Of a stretch of 14,441 bases of DNA, positions 1 to 8,490 are shown piece by piece. The notes beneath the pieces were generated by a model. The model had not been told where the DNA came from. It searched no databases and saw only the letters and a program-made list of their open reading frames with translations. The DNA is from CAWFFV01 sp963814985 (GTDB taxonomy: Bacteria > Chloroflexota > Ktedonobacteria > Ktedonobacterales > Ktedonobacteraceae), in NCBI GenBank assembly GCA_963814985.1, contig CAWFFV010000032.1, positions 1 to 14,441 on the forward strand, written 5' to 3'. The translations under genes were made by a program, and so were the position numbers. Each line of letters starts with the position of its first letter. The stretch's first letter is position 1.

Positions 1-1718
1 CTGTGCTAGCAAAGCTGCCCTTTGATCTCTGGCAAAATGTGCTCCAAGAAGCAAGCAACTGGGGTTTGCTAGCACCAGACCCTGATTTCCCTGCATTCCT
101 GTGCTTACAACCCATCTTGCCCTATTTCCTGCGCGCACGTTTGAATATACTAGAGCAAGCAGAGGTTCGTCAGGCCATAGAAACAGCATTTCTGGCACTC
201 TACAGAGATTGGGGAGCAGTGTTGTTCAACCTCCTCAATTCAAAGGAGCCAGAGAAAAGGCAAGTAGGCCTTCTATCGATGCAGTATGAATATGTAGAAT
301 CTCCACTTCGCCGTGAACTGTGCTCTGGGTGCTCAGACTTCGATCCTTGCCCCCTATCTTGTGCTCTCTAAATATTTTAACTTGATGCAAGATCCTCAAC
401 GAGGGCTGGAGATGGCCCAGGAGGTTCGGACACGTCTCCTCTCTGCGAGAACAGAACAGTCTCGCAGTCAAGTGGATGAGCAGTTGTGCTATGTGTTGCA
501 CAATATTGGGCGCTGGCAGAAGAACCTCAAACACTATGCGGAAGCTGAGAGGGCCTACCAGCAGGCTTTGCAGATCTACATCGAGTTCAATGATTGCTAT
601 CAACAGGCTGGCATCTTCCATCAATTAGGCAGAGTGGCACAGGAGCAAAGGCAGTACGAGCAGGCATTGGAGTATTACCAGCAGGCTTTGCAAGCTCTTA
701 TATTCAGTTTAACTATTGTTGCTTGCAATCCATAACCTACTACAATTTGGGCATAGTGATACAGGAACAGCAGCAGTACGAACAGGCACTGGAGTACCAC
801 CAGCAGGCTTTGCAGATCTGCATCGAATTCAACGACCGCTATGAACAGGCTGATATCTACCATGATTTGGGCGTGGTAGCCCAGAAACAGCGGCAGTACA
901 AGCAAGCATTGGAGTATTACCAGCAGGCTTTGCAGATCTTTAGAGAGTTCAACGACCGCCACTCGCAGGCCAAAACCTACCATAATCTGGGCTATGTGGT
1001 ACAGGAACAGCATCAGTACGAGCAAGCATTGGAGTATTACCAGCAGGCCTTGCAGATCAGGATAGAATTCAACGACCGCTACGCGCAGGCCGGAACCTAC
1101 CATAATTTGGGTATGGTGGCACAGGGGCAGCGGCAGTTCGAGCAGGCGCTGGAGTACTACCAGCAGGCTTTGCAGATCTTTAGAGAGTTCAACGACCGCC
1201 ACTCGCAGGCCAAAACCTACCATCAGTTGGGCATGGTGGCAGAAGAGCAGCGGCAGTTTGAGCAAGCGCAGCAGTATTACCAGCAGGCCTTGCAGATCTA
1301 CATCAAGTTTAATGATCATCACTCCCAAGCCAGCGCTTACCATAATTTGGGCATGGTGGCACAGGGGCAGCGGCAGTTCGAGCAGGCGCTGGAGTACTAC
1401 CAGAAGGCTTTGCAGATCAAGAGAGCGTTTAATGATCGCTACTCTCAGGTCAGTACATACCATCAGTTGGGTAGGGTGTCACAGGAGCAGCATCAATGGA
1501 AAGAGGCACAAAGCTTTTTCTTGGCAGCGCTTACTCTCTGCGTAGAGTACGAAGATACTTACCATATTCATATGGTTTTAAGCTGCTTGGCTCGTGTATG
1601 GGAAGCGATGGGAGAGACTAATACCAATCTGCTGCTTGAAGTTGCATCTCTCTTGAACATAACTCAAGAGGAGGTAGAAGCAGGATTCCGTGGAATATTG
1701 GGAAACAAGCTAGATTGA
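1..1718 (+). pseudogene. C-terminal part of a STAND-type TPR protein, frameshifted twice, cut by the window edge
   Basis: This is the tail of a large TPR protein of the kind that carries an N-terminal NB-ARC/STAND ATPase in Ktedonobacter-like bacteria; that part, if present, lies outside the window. Three reading frames tile one protein. Frame 3 covers 3-294 (helical linker, PYFLRARL, EVRQAIETAF), frame 1 covers about 296-700, and frame 3 resumes from about 700 to the stop at 1718. Removing the t at 295 restores YEYENLHFAVNCALGAQ, which is how the family reads as I remember it. The second shift coincides with a 122-base instead of 120-base spacing between TPR units. Nine 40-residue TPRs are followed by a conserved C-terminal helical segment (SCLARVWEAMGE, then LLNITQEEVEAGFRGILG). 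Such proteins are usually signal-responsive scaffolds; the role of this one is unknown. Family-level call is good; pseudogene versus sequencing error is open. Confidence 0.75.
499..1500 (+). repeat. Nine tandem 120-base TPR-coding units
   Basis: The conserved codons for 'YHxLG' begin at 499, 619, 741, 861, 981, 1101, 1221, 1341 and 1461. Every step is 120 bases except 619 to 741, which is 122 and is where the reading frame changes. Each unit encodes a 40-residue TPR with the core xxQRQ.EQALEYYQQALQI. Some units are very similar at DNA level: 921-983 and 1161-1223 read the same, as do 1113-1163 and 1353-1403, both at a 240-base offset. This suggests two-unit duplication or gene conversion. It is a coding repeat, not a CRISPR array, because there are no unique spacers. 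Confidence 0.9.
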
Positions 1719-2251
1719 TGAATTGGAAAACAACGAAGCTGGTTGAGAAGCGTATTTAGATGAATATATGTTAACGGCGCAACATGAAGCGGTTCTTCTT
1801 TTCACAAGTTCTTTTTCATGTTCATGGTATCAACTTTATGGTGATCCCAAAGATAATAAGACATTAGCATTGCGATTGGTCGTCTATGTATAGCGCGGAG
1901 AGACGCTGCTGCAAGCTAACAGTAACAGCTCTGTTTCTGTCCTTCGTAATCCTCCCGTAATCCCTCCGCCATCCACTCGTAACATCAACATCCATGAAAC
2001 TTCACACAAACCAAATAGAGTGGTAATACCGAGCGCAACGCCCCCAAAACGCAACCTGATATGCTCATATGTGGTGCCGAACACACGCAGCCAGTGGTAA
2101 GTCAGGTAGGATTGCGATACATATCCAGGCGTCAAAAAGGCTTTTACCCTGGCTCATGCACCACCTTTCTGTCTCTGAGTTTGATTGATGTGAATGCCAG
2201 TAGCGCATCAGACGGAGACAAAAATGAATGAGAGTGAAGTGAAATTCTATC
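1719..2251. other. About 530 bases without a supported gene
   Basis: No reading frame here resembles a known protein on either strand. The two longest minus-strand frames (1884-2135 and 2065-2259) have no recognisable motif or convincing ribosome binding site. The only structured element seen is a direct repeat, cgtaat at 1945 and again at 1956, listed separately. The stretch may hold the promoter of the methyltransferase starting at 2252, or decayed coding sequence. Confidence 0.5.
1945..1967. promoter_or_regulatory. 11-base-period direct repeat (possible operator)
   Basis: CGTAATCCTCC is followed at once by CGTAATCCCTCC, so two copies sit exactly one helical turn apart. SARP/BTAD-type regulators are known to bind short direct repeats with 11-base periodicity, and a BTAD gene lies 2.4 kb downstream. 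No other copy of the pair was noticed in the window, including upstream of the BTAD gene, so the link is speculative. Confidence 0.2.
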
Positions 2252-3201
2252 ATGGACATGAGAAAGAGTAAAGAGACCTGTCTGTCAGAGTCAGGTGCAT
2301 TCTTCCAGCAAATGCTCTCTCCCTTGCAAGAGGGACCTGAGACGTCGGCAATGACAACGTTTACAGCTAATACGTATGTAATCGATACCTCTAACGGAAC
2401 AGAAATCGCCCGGTTGATAGACCAATCGCAGATCCTTGCACGCTATCTGGGTGGTGTCTTTCCAGAACCGGCTGAAGACTTCCGCCTCTGCACAACATTC
2501 TCGATCTTGCTTGTGGTCCAGGCTGCTGGGTCCTCAATGTGGCCTACGCATATCCCAAAGTTAGTGTTCTGGGTGTTGACATTGATGCCTCCCTGGTTCG
2601 ATACGCTCGTGCTCGGGCACGCACGCAAGGACTCAAGAATGCCATGTTTCAGATTATGGATATCACTCGACCGCTAAACTTCCCCGAGAACACCTTTGAT
2701 CTGATCGATAAGTTTCTCTTTGGGGTCCTGCAACAGTCTGTCTGGTCCCCACTCATTGCCGAATGCTTGCGCATCTTGCGACCGGGTGGTGTGCTCAGAG
2801 TGACGGAGGGTGAAAATCCTCTGACGAATTCTCTGGCTGGAGAGGAACTGAGTGCCATCTTCTCCCTGGCACTCCATAAGTCCGGACGCGGCTTTTCACC
2901 CGACGGACGCAACATTGGTATGACTCCCATGCTGGGATGGTTGCTGCGTACAGCAGGGTTTATCTCCATCGAGAAGGTGGCCTACCCTCTCGATTTTTCG
3001 ACGGGCACGCTGGAACATACTGCCATGCGTGAAAATTGCCTGGTTGCTGTCCAGCTCATCAAGCCATTTCTGATGGAGATGGAGGTCATCTCAGAGCGTG
3101 ATTTCAACCAACTCTTTCATCAGTTCTCGATAGATCTGCTCTCAGAAACGTTTTGTGGCCTGTGGGTGATCCAGAGTTCTTGGGGACGCAAACCGATGTG
3201 A
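2252..3201 (+). pseudogene. Class I SAM-dependent methyltransferase with one frameshift
   Basis: The protein runs in frame 2 from 2252 to about 2485 and in frame 1 from there to the stop at 3201. Joined at about 2484-2488, it gives an N-terminal cap (MTTFTANTYVIDTSNGTE at 2351, then ILARYLGGVFPEP), motif I LDLACGPGCW at 2502-2531, motif II VLGVDID, a motif resembling DITRPLNFPENTFDLI, and post-motif LRILRPGGVLRVTE. This is the Rossmann methyltransferase order (methyltransf_25/31 type). The substrate cannot be read from sequence. The start may be ATG 2252 or ATG 2351; the latter resembles the usual start of this family in Ktedonobacter as I recall it. It lies 146 bases upstream of a second, different methyltransferase. 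The break removes SAM binding from the N-terminal product, so the gene is probably inactive unless the shift is an assembly error. Confidence 0.8.
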
Positions 3202-3347
3202 AGTATTTGAAGCAGGGACGGCGTGTGGGCGGCCATAGAAAGAAAGCAGGAGGTGTATCGAGTCAAGAGTCTTTCTGTTGAGGAGATGGTGAAAAGAGAG
3301 CAAGAAGAAGAACACAAGAGGAAAAAGATGAACAGGAAGGAAATTCA

Positions 3348-4278
3348 GTGACTCTGCGGATTTTTCGTCGCCGACGGCGATCCAGTATACCGCCTGGGGA
3401 TTCAGGGTGGCAACCAGGGATCACAAGCAGGAGAAGTGAACGTGCGCTTGATATATACCTGCTTCCCAGAACGATGCAGGAGACACAGCGATTGGACTTT
3501 CAGCATTATTTACTCCGTCAGGTCTTCAAAGGAAATGCTGTTGCTCCCATCGGATCTGCAATTCGCTCAATTCTGGACGTTGGCTGTGGGACTGGTCGCT
3601 GGCCTCAGGAAATGGCTATGCAACTCCCGCATGCACAGGTGGTCGGTCTTGACCTGGAGCAAACGCGACAAATCCTCCTACCGGGAGTTGCAGATAACTA
3701 TCGTTTTGTTCAAGGCAATCTTTTGAGCGGTTTACCATTTGCTAATCAGAGCTTTGACTATGTTCACCAGCGCTTCCTCGTTGCTGGATTACCAGCAAAG
3801 CAGTGGCCTTTCGTTATTGGGGAACTGGTACGGGCGACTTGTGCTGGCGGTTGGGTGGAACTGGTCGAAGCGGGAAACACATTCCTCCAGGCAGGCCCTG
3901 CAACACAGCAGTTTTTAACGTGGTGGATTGCGCTCAGTCAATCACGAGGAATAGACGCCTCAGTAGTTGAACAGTTAGGGGGCCTGCTTCACCACGCGGG
4001 CCTCCAGCATATCCAGACACGTGCCATTGATCTCCCTGTTGGAGGGTGGGGGAAAGGCGAACAGCGCAGAATCGGGGATTTACTGGCAAAAGATATGCTT
4101 GCAGGATTCCCCAGCCTCAAGGGAGCCTGCTGTACATTGTTGCATCTTCCATCAGACAGAGTTTGATCGGGTGATGCGTACCCTTCCAGAGGAATGGGCG
4201 AAACTGCATACTCAGTATCGATTTTACGTAGCATATGGCCAGCGGTCGGAGATTGAGGTTGGCCAAAGAACAAATTAA
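3348..4278 (+). pseudogene. Second SAM-dependent methyltransferase, frameshifted near its C-terminus
   Basis: A GTG start at 3348 is preceded by AGGAAGG (3334-3340). The protein has a basic N-terminus (RIFRRRRRSS), motif I ILDVGCGTGRWPQEMA, motif II VVGLDLE, a motif around YRFVQGNLLSGLPFANQSFD, and a post-motif VRATCAGGWVELVE, a complete class I methyltransferase core. The first frame ends at 4166, but a neighbouring frame continues from about 4140 with TEFDRVMRTLPEEW and YRFYVAYGQR to the stop at 4278; this looks like the original C-terminus. The shift lies at about 4130-4150, downstream of the catalytic core, so a shortened enzyme might still fold. Its sequence differs clearly from the methyltransferase just upstream, so they are not a recent tandem copy. 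Substrate unknown. Confidence 0.8.
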
Positions 4279-4305
4279 GCCAGAAGTGCAGAAGGTCTCA
4301 GAGCA

Positions 4306-4336
4306 TGGACAGTCAAGCAAGGCTATATGCTATACT
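4306..4336 (+). promoter_or_regulatory. Possible promoter of the BTAD regulator
   Basis: TGGACA (4306-4311) and TATACT (4331-4336) resemble -35 and -10 boxes with a 19-base spacer, which is on the long side. They lie 60-90 bases upstream of the BTAD gene start candidates. No experimental or comparative support. Confidence 0.3.
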
Positions 4337-4395
4337 GGAAGCACATGGTGAGGGAGACATCTGTTAGATGCAATGGATATGTTGCATGAGCACAG

Positions 4396-6678
4396 ATGTT
4401 AGAAGAGATGAAAAGGTTTGTGATGTATAAGACAAGACAGAAACACCGTGACTCTGAACCGTACAGACAGGTCAATATGCGGGTTCTCACCATGGGCACC
4501 TTTACGTTGCAGCAAAACGCCGATGGGATGTGGAAAGAGGTGGTGGATAAGGAGCTTTCCAGTCGGGGACCATCGCTCAATTTACTCAAGATCCTGCTGT
4601 GTAGTGGCCCATGGATGGATAGCCACAACCGAATCACACGATACGGAGAGTGGGAGATGCATGAGGTGTCCAGAGATGCTCTCATCGATGCGCTCTGGCC
4701 AGAGGAAGATAGTGCCCCTCTCGATCCTAACCGTGCTGTAGCGGTTGCCAAGAGCGTCCTGAACCATGCTTTGCGACCATATGCAGGAGGCGATGTGGTG
4801 CTGCTGACAGAAGGATCAGATAGAGTTGGCTATGCACTCAACAACCGTCTGGTGGTCATCGATGCTGATGCCTTTGAAACTGCTGTGTGGCAAGCGAGCG
4901 AAGCTGAGGGACGTGGCGAGGAAACATTGTCACAGTGGGAAGCAGCGTATTACCTCGTGCAAGGAGAATTCCTGCCGCGAGACCAGTATAATGATTGGTC
5001 AACCAGACGGCGTAAGCGGTTGCACGCGAAGTATCGCTTGTGTGTCCATCGGCTCGCACAAGGCTATACCGAACGTGGACAAACTATCAAGGCAGTAGAA
5101 CTGCTTCACCCGTATGTGCTGGCTCACCCGGATGATCAGGACGCGTTGTGTGTGCTTTTACCCCTGTTGTGCCAGCAGGGTCGCTACCAGGAGGCTCTCC
5201 AGCTCTCTGATGCTTACCAGCAAGCCTTACAGGACGAGGGGAAGGAGCCATCAGCAGCGATGACCACTTTGGTACAGAGCATTCGGCAGGCACACGAGAT
5301 GGTGCTGGGACATCTCTCCCGCTCTCTGCTTTCCACACGACCGAAGATGCCGAAGGGATCATCATCGATATCGGAAGAGTTAGAGTCAGTGATATCCCTC
5401 CCAATCATTGTTGAGTCGCAGAATGAATTTATTACGCCTTTCGTATTTCCATCACAACCTCTCCTGGATGAGACCACAACCGGGGAGAGTGCAACATGGT
5501 TCGACTTGAAGCACAAGCTGATTCGCACGTTAGTGAGACAATGGTACGGGCGAGCGATGTACTGCGATGAGCTTCAAGCGATCATAGACCAGGAGCTCGG
5601 GATGTTCGACCTTGTCAAAACTCTATATACGCAAGAGGCCTATACGATGTCACGACGGCATGCTCTCCTTGCTATCGCAACGCTCCTGCGACGCTCCTTG
5701 TAACAGCCCAACAAAAGCAGAAGCCCGCACCTCCACAGGAAGAGTTCCTGCCAGCCTGCGCAGCTAGCTTAAGTGCCTGCTGGCAGTTAATGAATGGAAA
5801 GGAGATTGTGGCAGTTGAGCGAGAGGTATCAAGATACCTACCACCTCTCATCACCTGGGCACAACAGCCATCTCTCTATCAGCAGTCAGCAGCGTATCTT
5901 GCTTCGCAGGGGTGTTTACTGCTCAGCCTTGTGTGTCTCCACCAACTTCATTTTAAAGGAAGAGTACCCTATTGCCAACAGGCAGTGGAGCATGCCAAAG
6001 ATTCAGGAAACCGTAATTTGCTCGTTAGGGCACTTATATACCTTGCAGATGCATTTTGCAACAATGGTCAACTCATAGAGATGTTGCAGACGTATCAGGA
6101 AGCGGAATATTACAGCAAGAAAAGTGATGGGGATAACACAGTGTCGCCGCTTCTGCGAAGTCATCTGCTTGCAGAGTCAGCTCACGCCTATGCCCTCCAT
6201 GGCAATGTCCAGGAGATGTTCGTCATAGCAGTGAGGCACGTACGATCTTCCCTCGGGACCTCGCCGAAGATGTCTCACGCTTTCTGTTAGCAGATACTGG
6301 CCTATTTTCATTAATTTTGTATGAAGGTCAGGCTCATCTTGATCTTGGGAAGCGACTTGAGGACGCTCACAATTCACATCAAGCTCGTGATCATTACAAC
6401 CAGGCAGAACAAACTCTGGCAGCAAATTGATCAATTATCAATAAAGGTTGCTGTTCCTGAAGCGGGTTCACTGGAGATCGTGAATTTACGCGCATCGGCA
6501 GCTATAAAAGCACGCAACCTGGACGACTTCCAGAAATACTTAATCATGGGAGCCGATGGCGCAAAAGTGCTTCAAAGTGAGAAGCGGCGTCAAGAGGTGA
6601 TTGCTAACTGGAAGTCAGCGCGCAAAGTTTGGCCCCACGAAACGCAAGTGTTGGGAGCTTGCTGACGTAGTCGTGTGA
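4396..6678 (+). pseudogene. BTAD/SARP-like transcriptional regulator with TPR C-terminus, broken by about four frameshifts
   Basis: The N-terminal frame (4396-5703, 435 residues) starts near MRVLTMGTFTLQQ (ATG 4477). It has an OmpR/PhoB-like DNA-binding region (DALIDALWPEED, then NRAVAVAKSVLNHALRP), then VVIDADAFETAVWQ opening the bacterial transcriptional activator domain, ending about residue 300. ATG 4423 with AAAAGG upstream is a better start than 4396. The protein continues in other frames. A missing base near 5685 gives LAIATLPATLLVTAQQ, then AVEREVSRYLPPLI. A shift near 6215 gives SSEARTIFPRDLAEDVS and LILYEGQAHLDLG. A shift near 6418 gives QIDQLSIKVAVPE. Dropping one g near 6653 would end it as LELADVVV at 6678. 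The C-terminus is a TPR-like sensor. It may have controlled the neighbouring convergent lasso genes, but this is inference from position only. Confidence 0.8.
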
Positions 6679-6701
6679 ACTGAGATGAGCACCCCATTTT
6701 T

Positions 6702-7212
6702 TCATGTGGTGGGGATGCGCTGAAGGATGTCATAGCCACTTTGCAACTCCGCATGATCATTGACAACCCACTCTGCAAGTTCTACCCAGGCATGAAAGGG
6801 ATAGTGGCCTGAGAGATCAAAGCAGGCCCTGCCTATGACCACTTTGGCAGGCAGTCCCAATGCACGAAGATAGGTGCAAAAAGCGATGGATCGAATCAGA
6901 CAGACCCCTGTTGGAGCGAGAGTTCGCACGAGCATCTGACAGAAAACGAGTTCTCGGCGTGCCAGACGCGCGGCACGCTCTCTCTCCAAATTATTCTGGT
7001 GACTCTCCAGACGTGAGAGGATCTGAGAGCATCTCCCATTCGCGTTGTCTGACCTGCTGTGCTTGCCAGTGTCGTCGGAGCAGATCGAACAAGCAGGCAA
7101 CAAGATGAGAATACCCCACGAACAGCAAGATGTTTCCCGTTTTCCAGAGAGCATATCCTCTCCTGAAGAGAGAGAAGCGTGGAAGTGGATCATTCACTAT
7201 CCGACCTGTCAA
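6702..7212 (-). pseudogene. Lasso-peptide B2 (McjB-like transglutaminase-fold leader protease), frameshifted
   Basis: B2 proteins cut the leader from a lasso precursor with a Cys-His-Asp triad. All three residues are visible: Cys in TGVCLIRSIAFCTYLRALG, His in YPFHAWVELAEW and Asp in WVVNDHAE, spaced as in the McjB C-terminal family (PF13471). The N-terminal part (LFRRGYALWKTGNILLF, then HLVACLFDLLRRHW) lies in another frame, starting around 7212 with a TTG. The two join at about 7010, at TSGESPE/NNLERERAARLARR. An alternative ATG at 7320 overlaps the B1 stop (TGATG) and is in the same frame as the 7212 start, but a stop codon interrupts it after 17 residues. B1 lies directly upstream, as in split B1/B2 lasso clusters. 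It ends 24 bases from the end of the convergent BTAD remnant. Confidence 0.8.
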
Positions 7213-7319
7213 AAAGAATTCCCAATCTATCCGGTCTTGTCTGAGGAAGCGACTGGTGCGAACGCTTCATCTCTTGAGCCGAAAAGAAAGGTACGCGTCC
7301 TGCCTCCTTTGCCCATACA

Positions 7320-7595
7320 TCAGATGAAGCGGTCGTGCTTCCACGAAAAGCGGAATGTGAGCAGTTGAGCGAGAACGGAGGTAAGGGCCTCTTCAAGCTG
7401 TTCATGAGTTGCGTCAACACGAGATGCCAATGCGGCGAGGGTGTGCTCTTTTGTCTCACTAGAAAGCGCGACTTGAAGGAAGAGCGTTGCGAGCGGATCA
7501 AGATCCAAACAAGTGCCAGTTGCAGTATGAAGAATCTTGCCTCTTTCATTGGTAGCATCAAAGAGGACACCCGAGGCTAGATGGATGAAACCCAC
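7320..7595 (-). CDS. Lasso-peptide B1 (PqqD-like RiPP recognition element)
   Basis: This 91-residue protein matches the stand-alone PqqD-type recognition element that binds the leader peptide and delivers the lasso precursor to B2 and C. It has the usual pattern: a short N-terminal strand (SGVLFDATNERGKILH), then TGTCLDLDPLATLFLQVAL, equivalent to 'G..Y.LN..A..IW..L', and C-terminal recognition helices (EQLEEALTSVLAQLL). The length is normal for the family. The GTG start (7593-7595) is preceded by a strong purine-rich binding site, GGAGAGGAGA, at a suitable distance (plus-strand 7602-7612). It sits between the C remnant and B2. It is the only intact lasso gene here, so without working C and B2 it probably has no complete pathway. 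The extreme C-terminus (FSWKHDRFI) is not diagnostic. Confidence 0.8.
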   Translation of the reverse strand: MGFIHLASGVLFDATNERGKILHTATGTCLDLDPLATLFLQVALSSETKEHTLAALASRVDATHEQLEEALTSVLAQLLTFRFSWKHDRFI

Positions 7596-7663
7596 GATTA
7601 CTTCTCCTCTCCTGGATAGATCTCAGAGACTTTTGCGCTCGTTTTGCCGTAAAAACAATTCGG

Positions 7664-8490
7664 TCATAGCAGTGGCGATGAGTTTTTGGCATATTTACGC
7701 GTGAGAGGCTTCGAAGACGCAAGGACCTTACGGAGAGCCTCGCGATGAAGTATCCCAAGCCTTTTCACCAGTGTATGTTCATCTCCAAGAAGGTCGAGAA
7801 GCGATGCCATGTGCATGAGACAGTATTCTTGACTGGGGACACTGAGCCTACCTCCTCTTTTCTGTCGGAGAATTGGTGGAGGCAAGAGATCTGCAAACGC
7901 CAACCGGAGCACTGGCTTGACTACTCTCATGCCCCGATACGGAATGAGCCGATAGGCTGCCGGGATACTCATGGCGACTTGCTGAACGGCTCTGTGGTGA
8001 TACGTATGGATCATATGCAGGCCATACGGTTGCCAGATAGTTGTCTCCAACACCAGATCATGGAGAAAATCCAGTCTGTTCATATGGCTCTTGTAGCGGA
8101 GCACGCGAGGACCGGTGGCATAAAAATGGAGGAGCCTGATAGATATCCTGCGATCCAGATGAGAGGCTACGTTCATTGATCAAGGAAGAGGACCTCTTGA
8201 GACTTCTCACGATATCAGGCAGCAACCAATCGGTTGAGATCGCTCCCGCCATCATAGCAAACTTCTCAGATGCGGCAATGGGGGCAGAGCAGATATCCGT
8301 CAGGCCATAGGAGCAGAGCGGACCAAAGGCAGCGATCGCCCCCACGTCCAGTCGTCAAGAGAGAGATCCCGTCTTGCCGGGCATGTTCTGCGCTGAGTTG
8401 CATCCAACGCAGTCCAGCGTGACCATAGGGATGGGGAAGTCGCAACAGTTGTTGATCAAGGTAGGCAATCGTGCCCAATTTCCGGTGGAG
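7664..8490 (-). pseudogene. Lasso-peptide C (asparagine-synthase-like cyclase), 5'-truncated and frameshifted
   Basis: C proteins adenylate an Asp/Glu side chain and close the macrolactam ring. Three frames give parts of the synthetase domain. First, LPHPYGHAGLRWMQLSAEHA and SLLTTGRGGD at about 8478-8320, the family's '(T/S)GxGGDE' element with Arg where Glu is usual. Second, WLLPDIVRSLKRSSSLINER at about 8220-8160. Third, 7664-8130 with HDLVLETTIWQPYGLHMI, VQQVAMSIPAAYRLIP and LPPPILRQKRGG, the typical C-terminal end. The N-terminal glutaminase-like half and the PP-loop (SGGxDS) are absent. The gene stops abruptly at about 8478, where a different gene starts on the other strand, so the loss is by rearrangement, not just point decay. 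It certainly cannot cyclise a peptide as it stands. Confidence 0.75.

Noticed and set aside
675..1463. Long minus-strand frame opposite the TPR repeats
   Set aside because: It is a mirror of the 120-base repeats, rich in Leu/Val by codon complement, with no motif; the plus-strand TPR reading is clear.
499..1500. Possible CRISPR-like array
   Set aside because: The period is 120 bases, all of it is coding TPR, and there are no short repeats with unique spacers.
1884..2259. Two minus-strand frames in the gap before the methyltransferase
   Set aside because: No recognisable domain or good start site; composition looks non-coding.
5087..5528. Minus-strand frames opposite the BTAD domain
   Set aside because: Pro/Ser/Arg-rich shadows of a clear BTAD reading.
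6684..6715. Terminator between the convergent BTAD and B2 genes
   Set aside because: Only a five-base CCCCA/TGGGG stem could be found, with the T-run in the loop; too weak to call.
7227..7316. A 29-residue minus-strand frame starting MGKGGRTRTFLFG between B1 and B2, as lasso precursor
   Set aside because: The leader is too short, and the possible core GSRDEAFAP lacks an Asp/Glu at position 7-9.
7190..7570. Minus-strand 126-residue frame overlapping B1
   Set aside because: It overlaps B1 out of frame and shows no family features; B1 has a strong binding site and a PqqD-like pattern.
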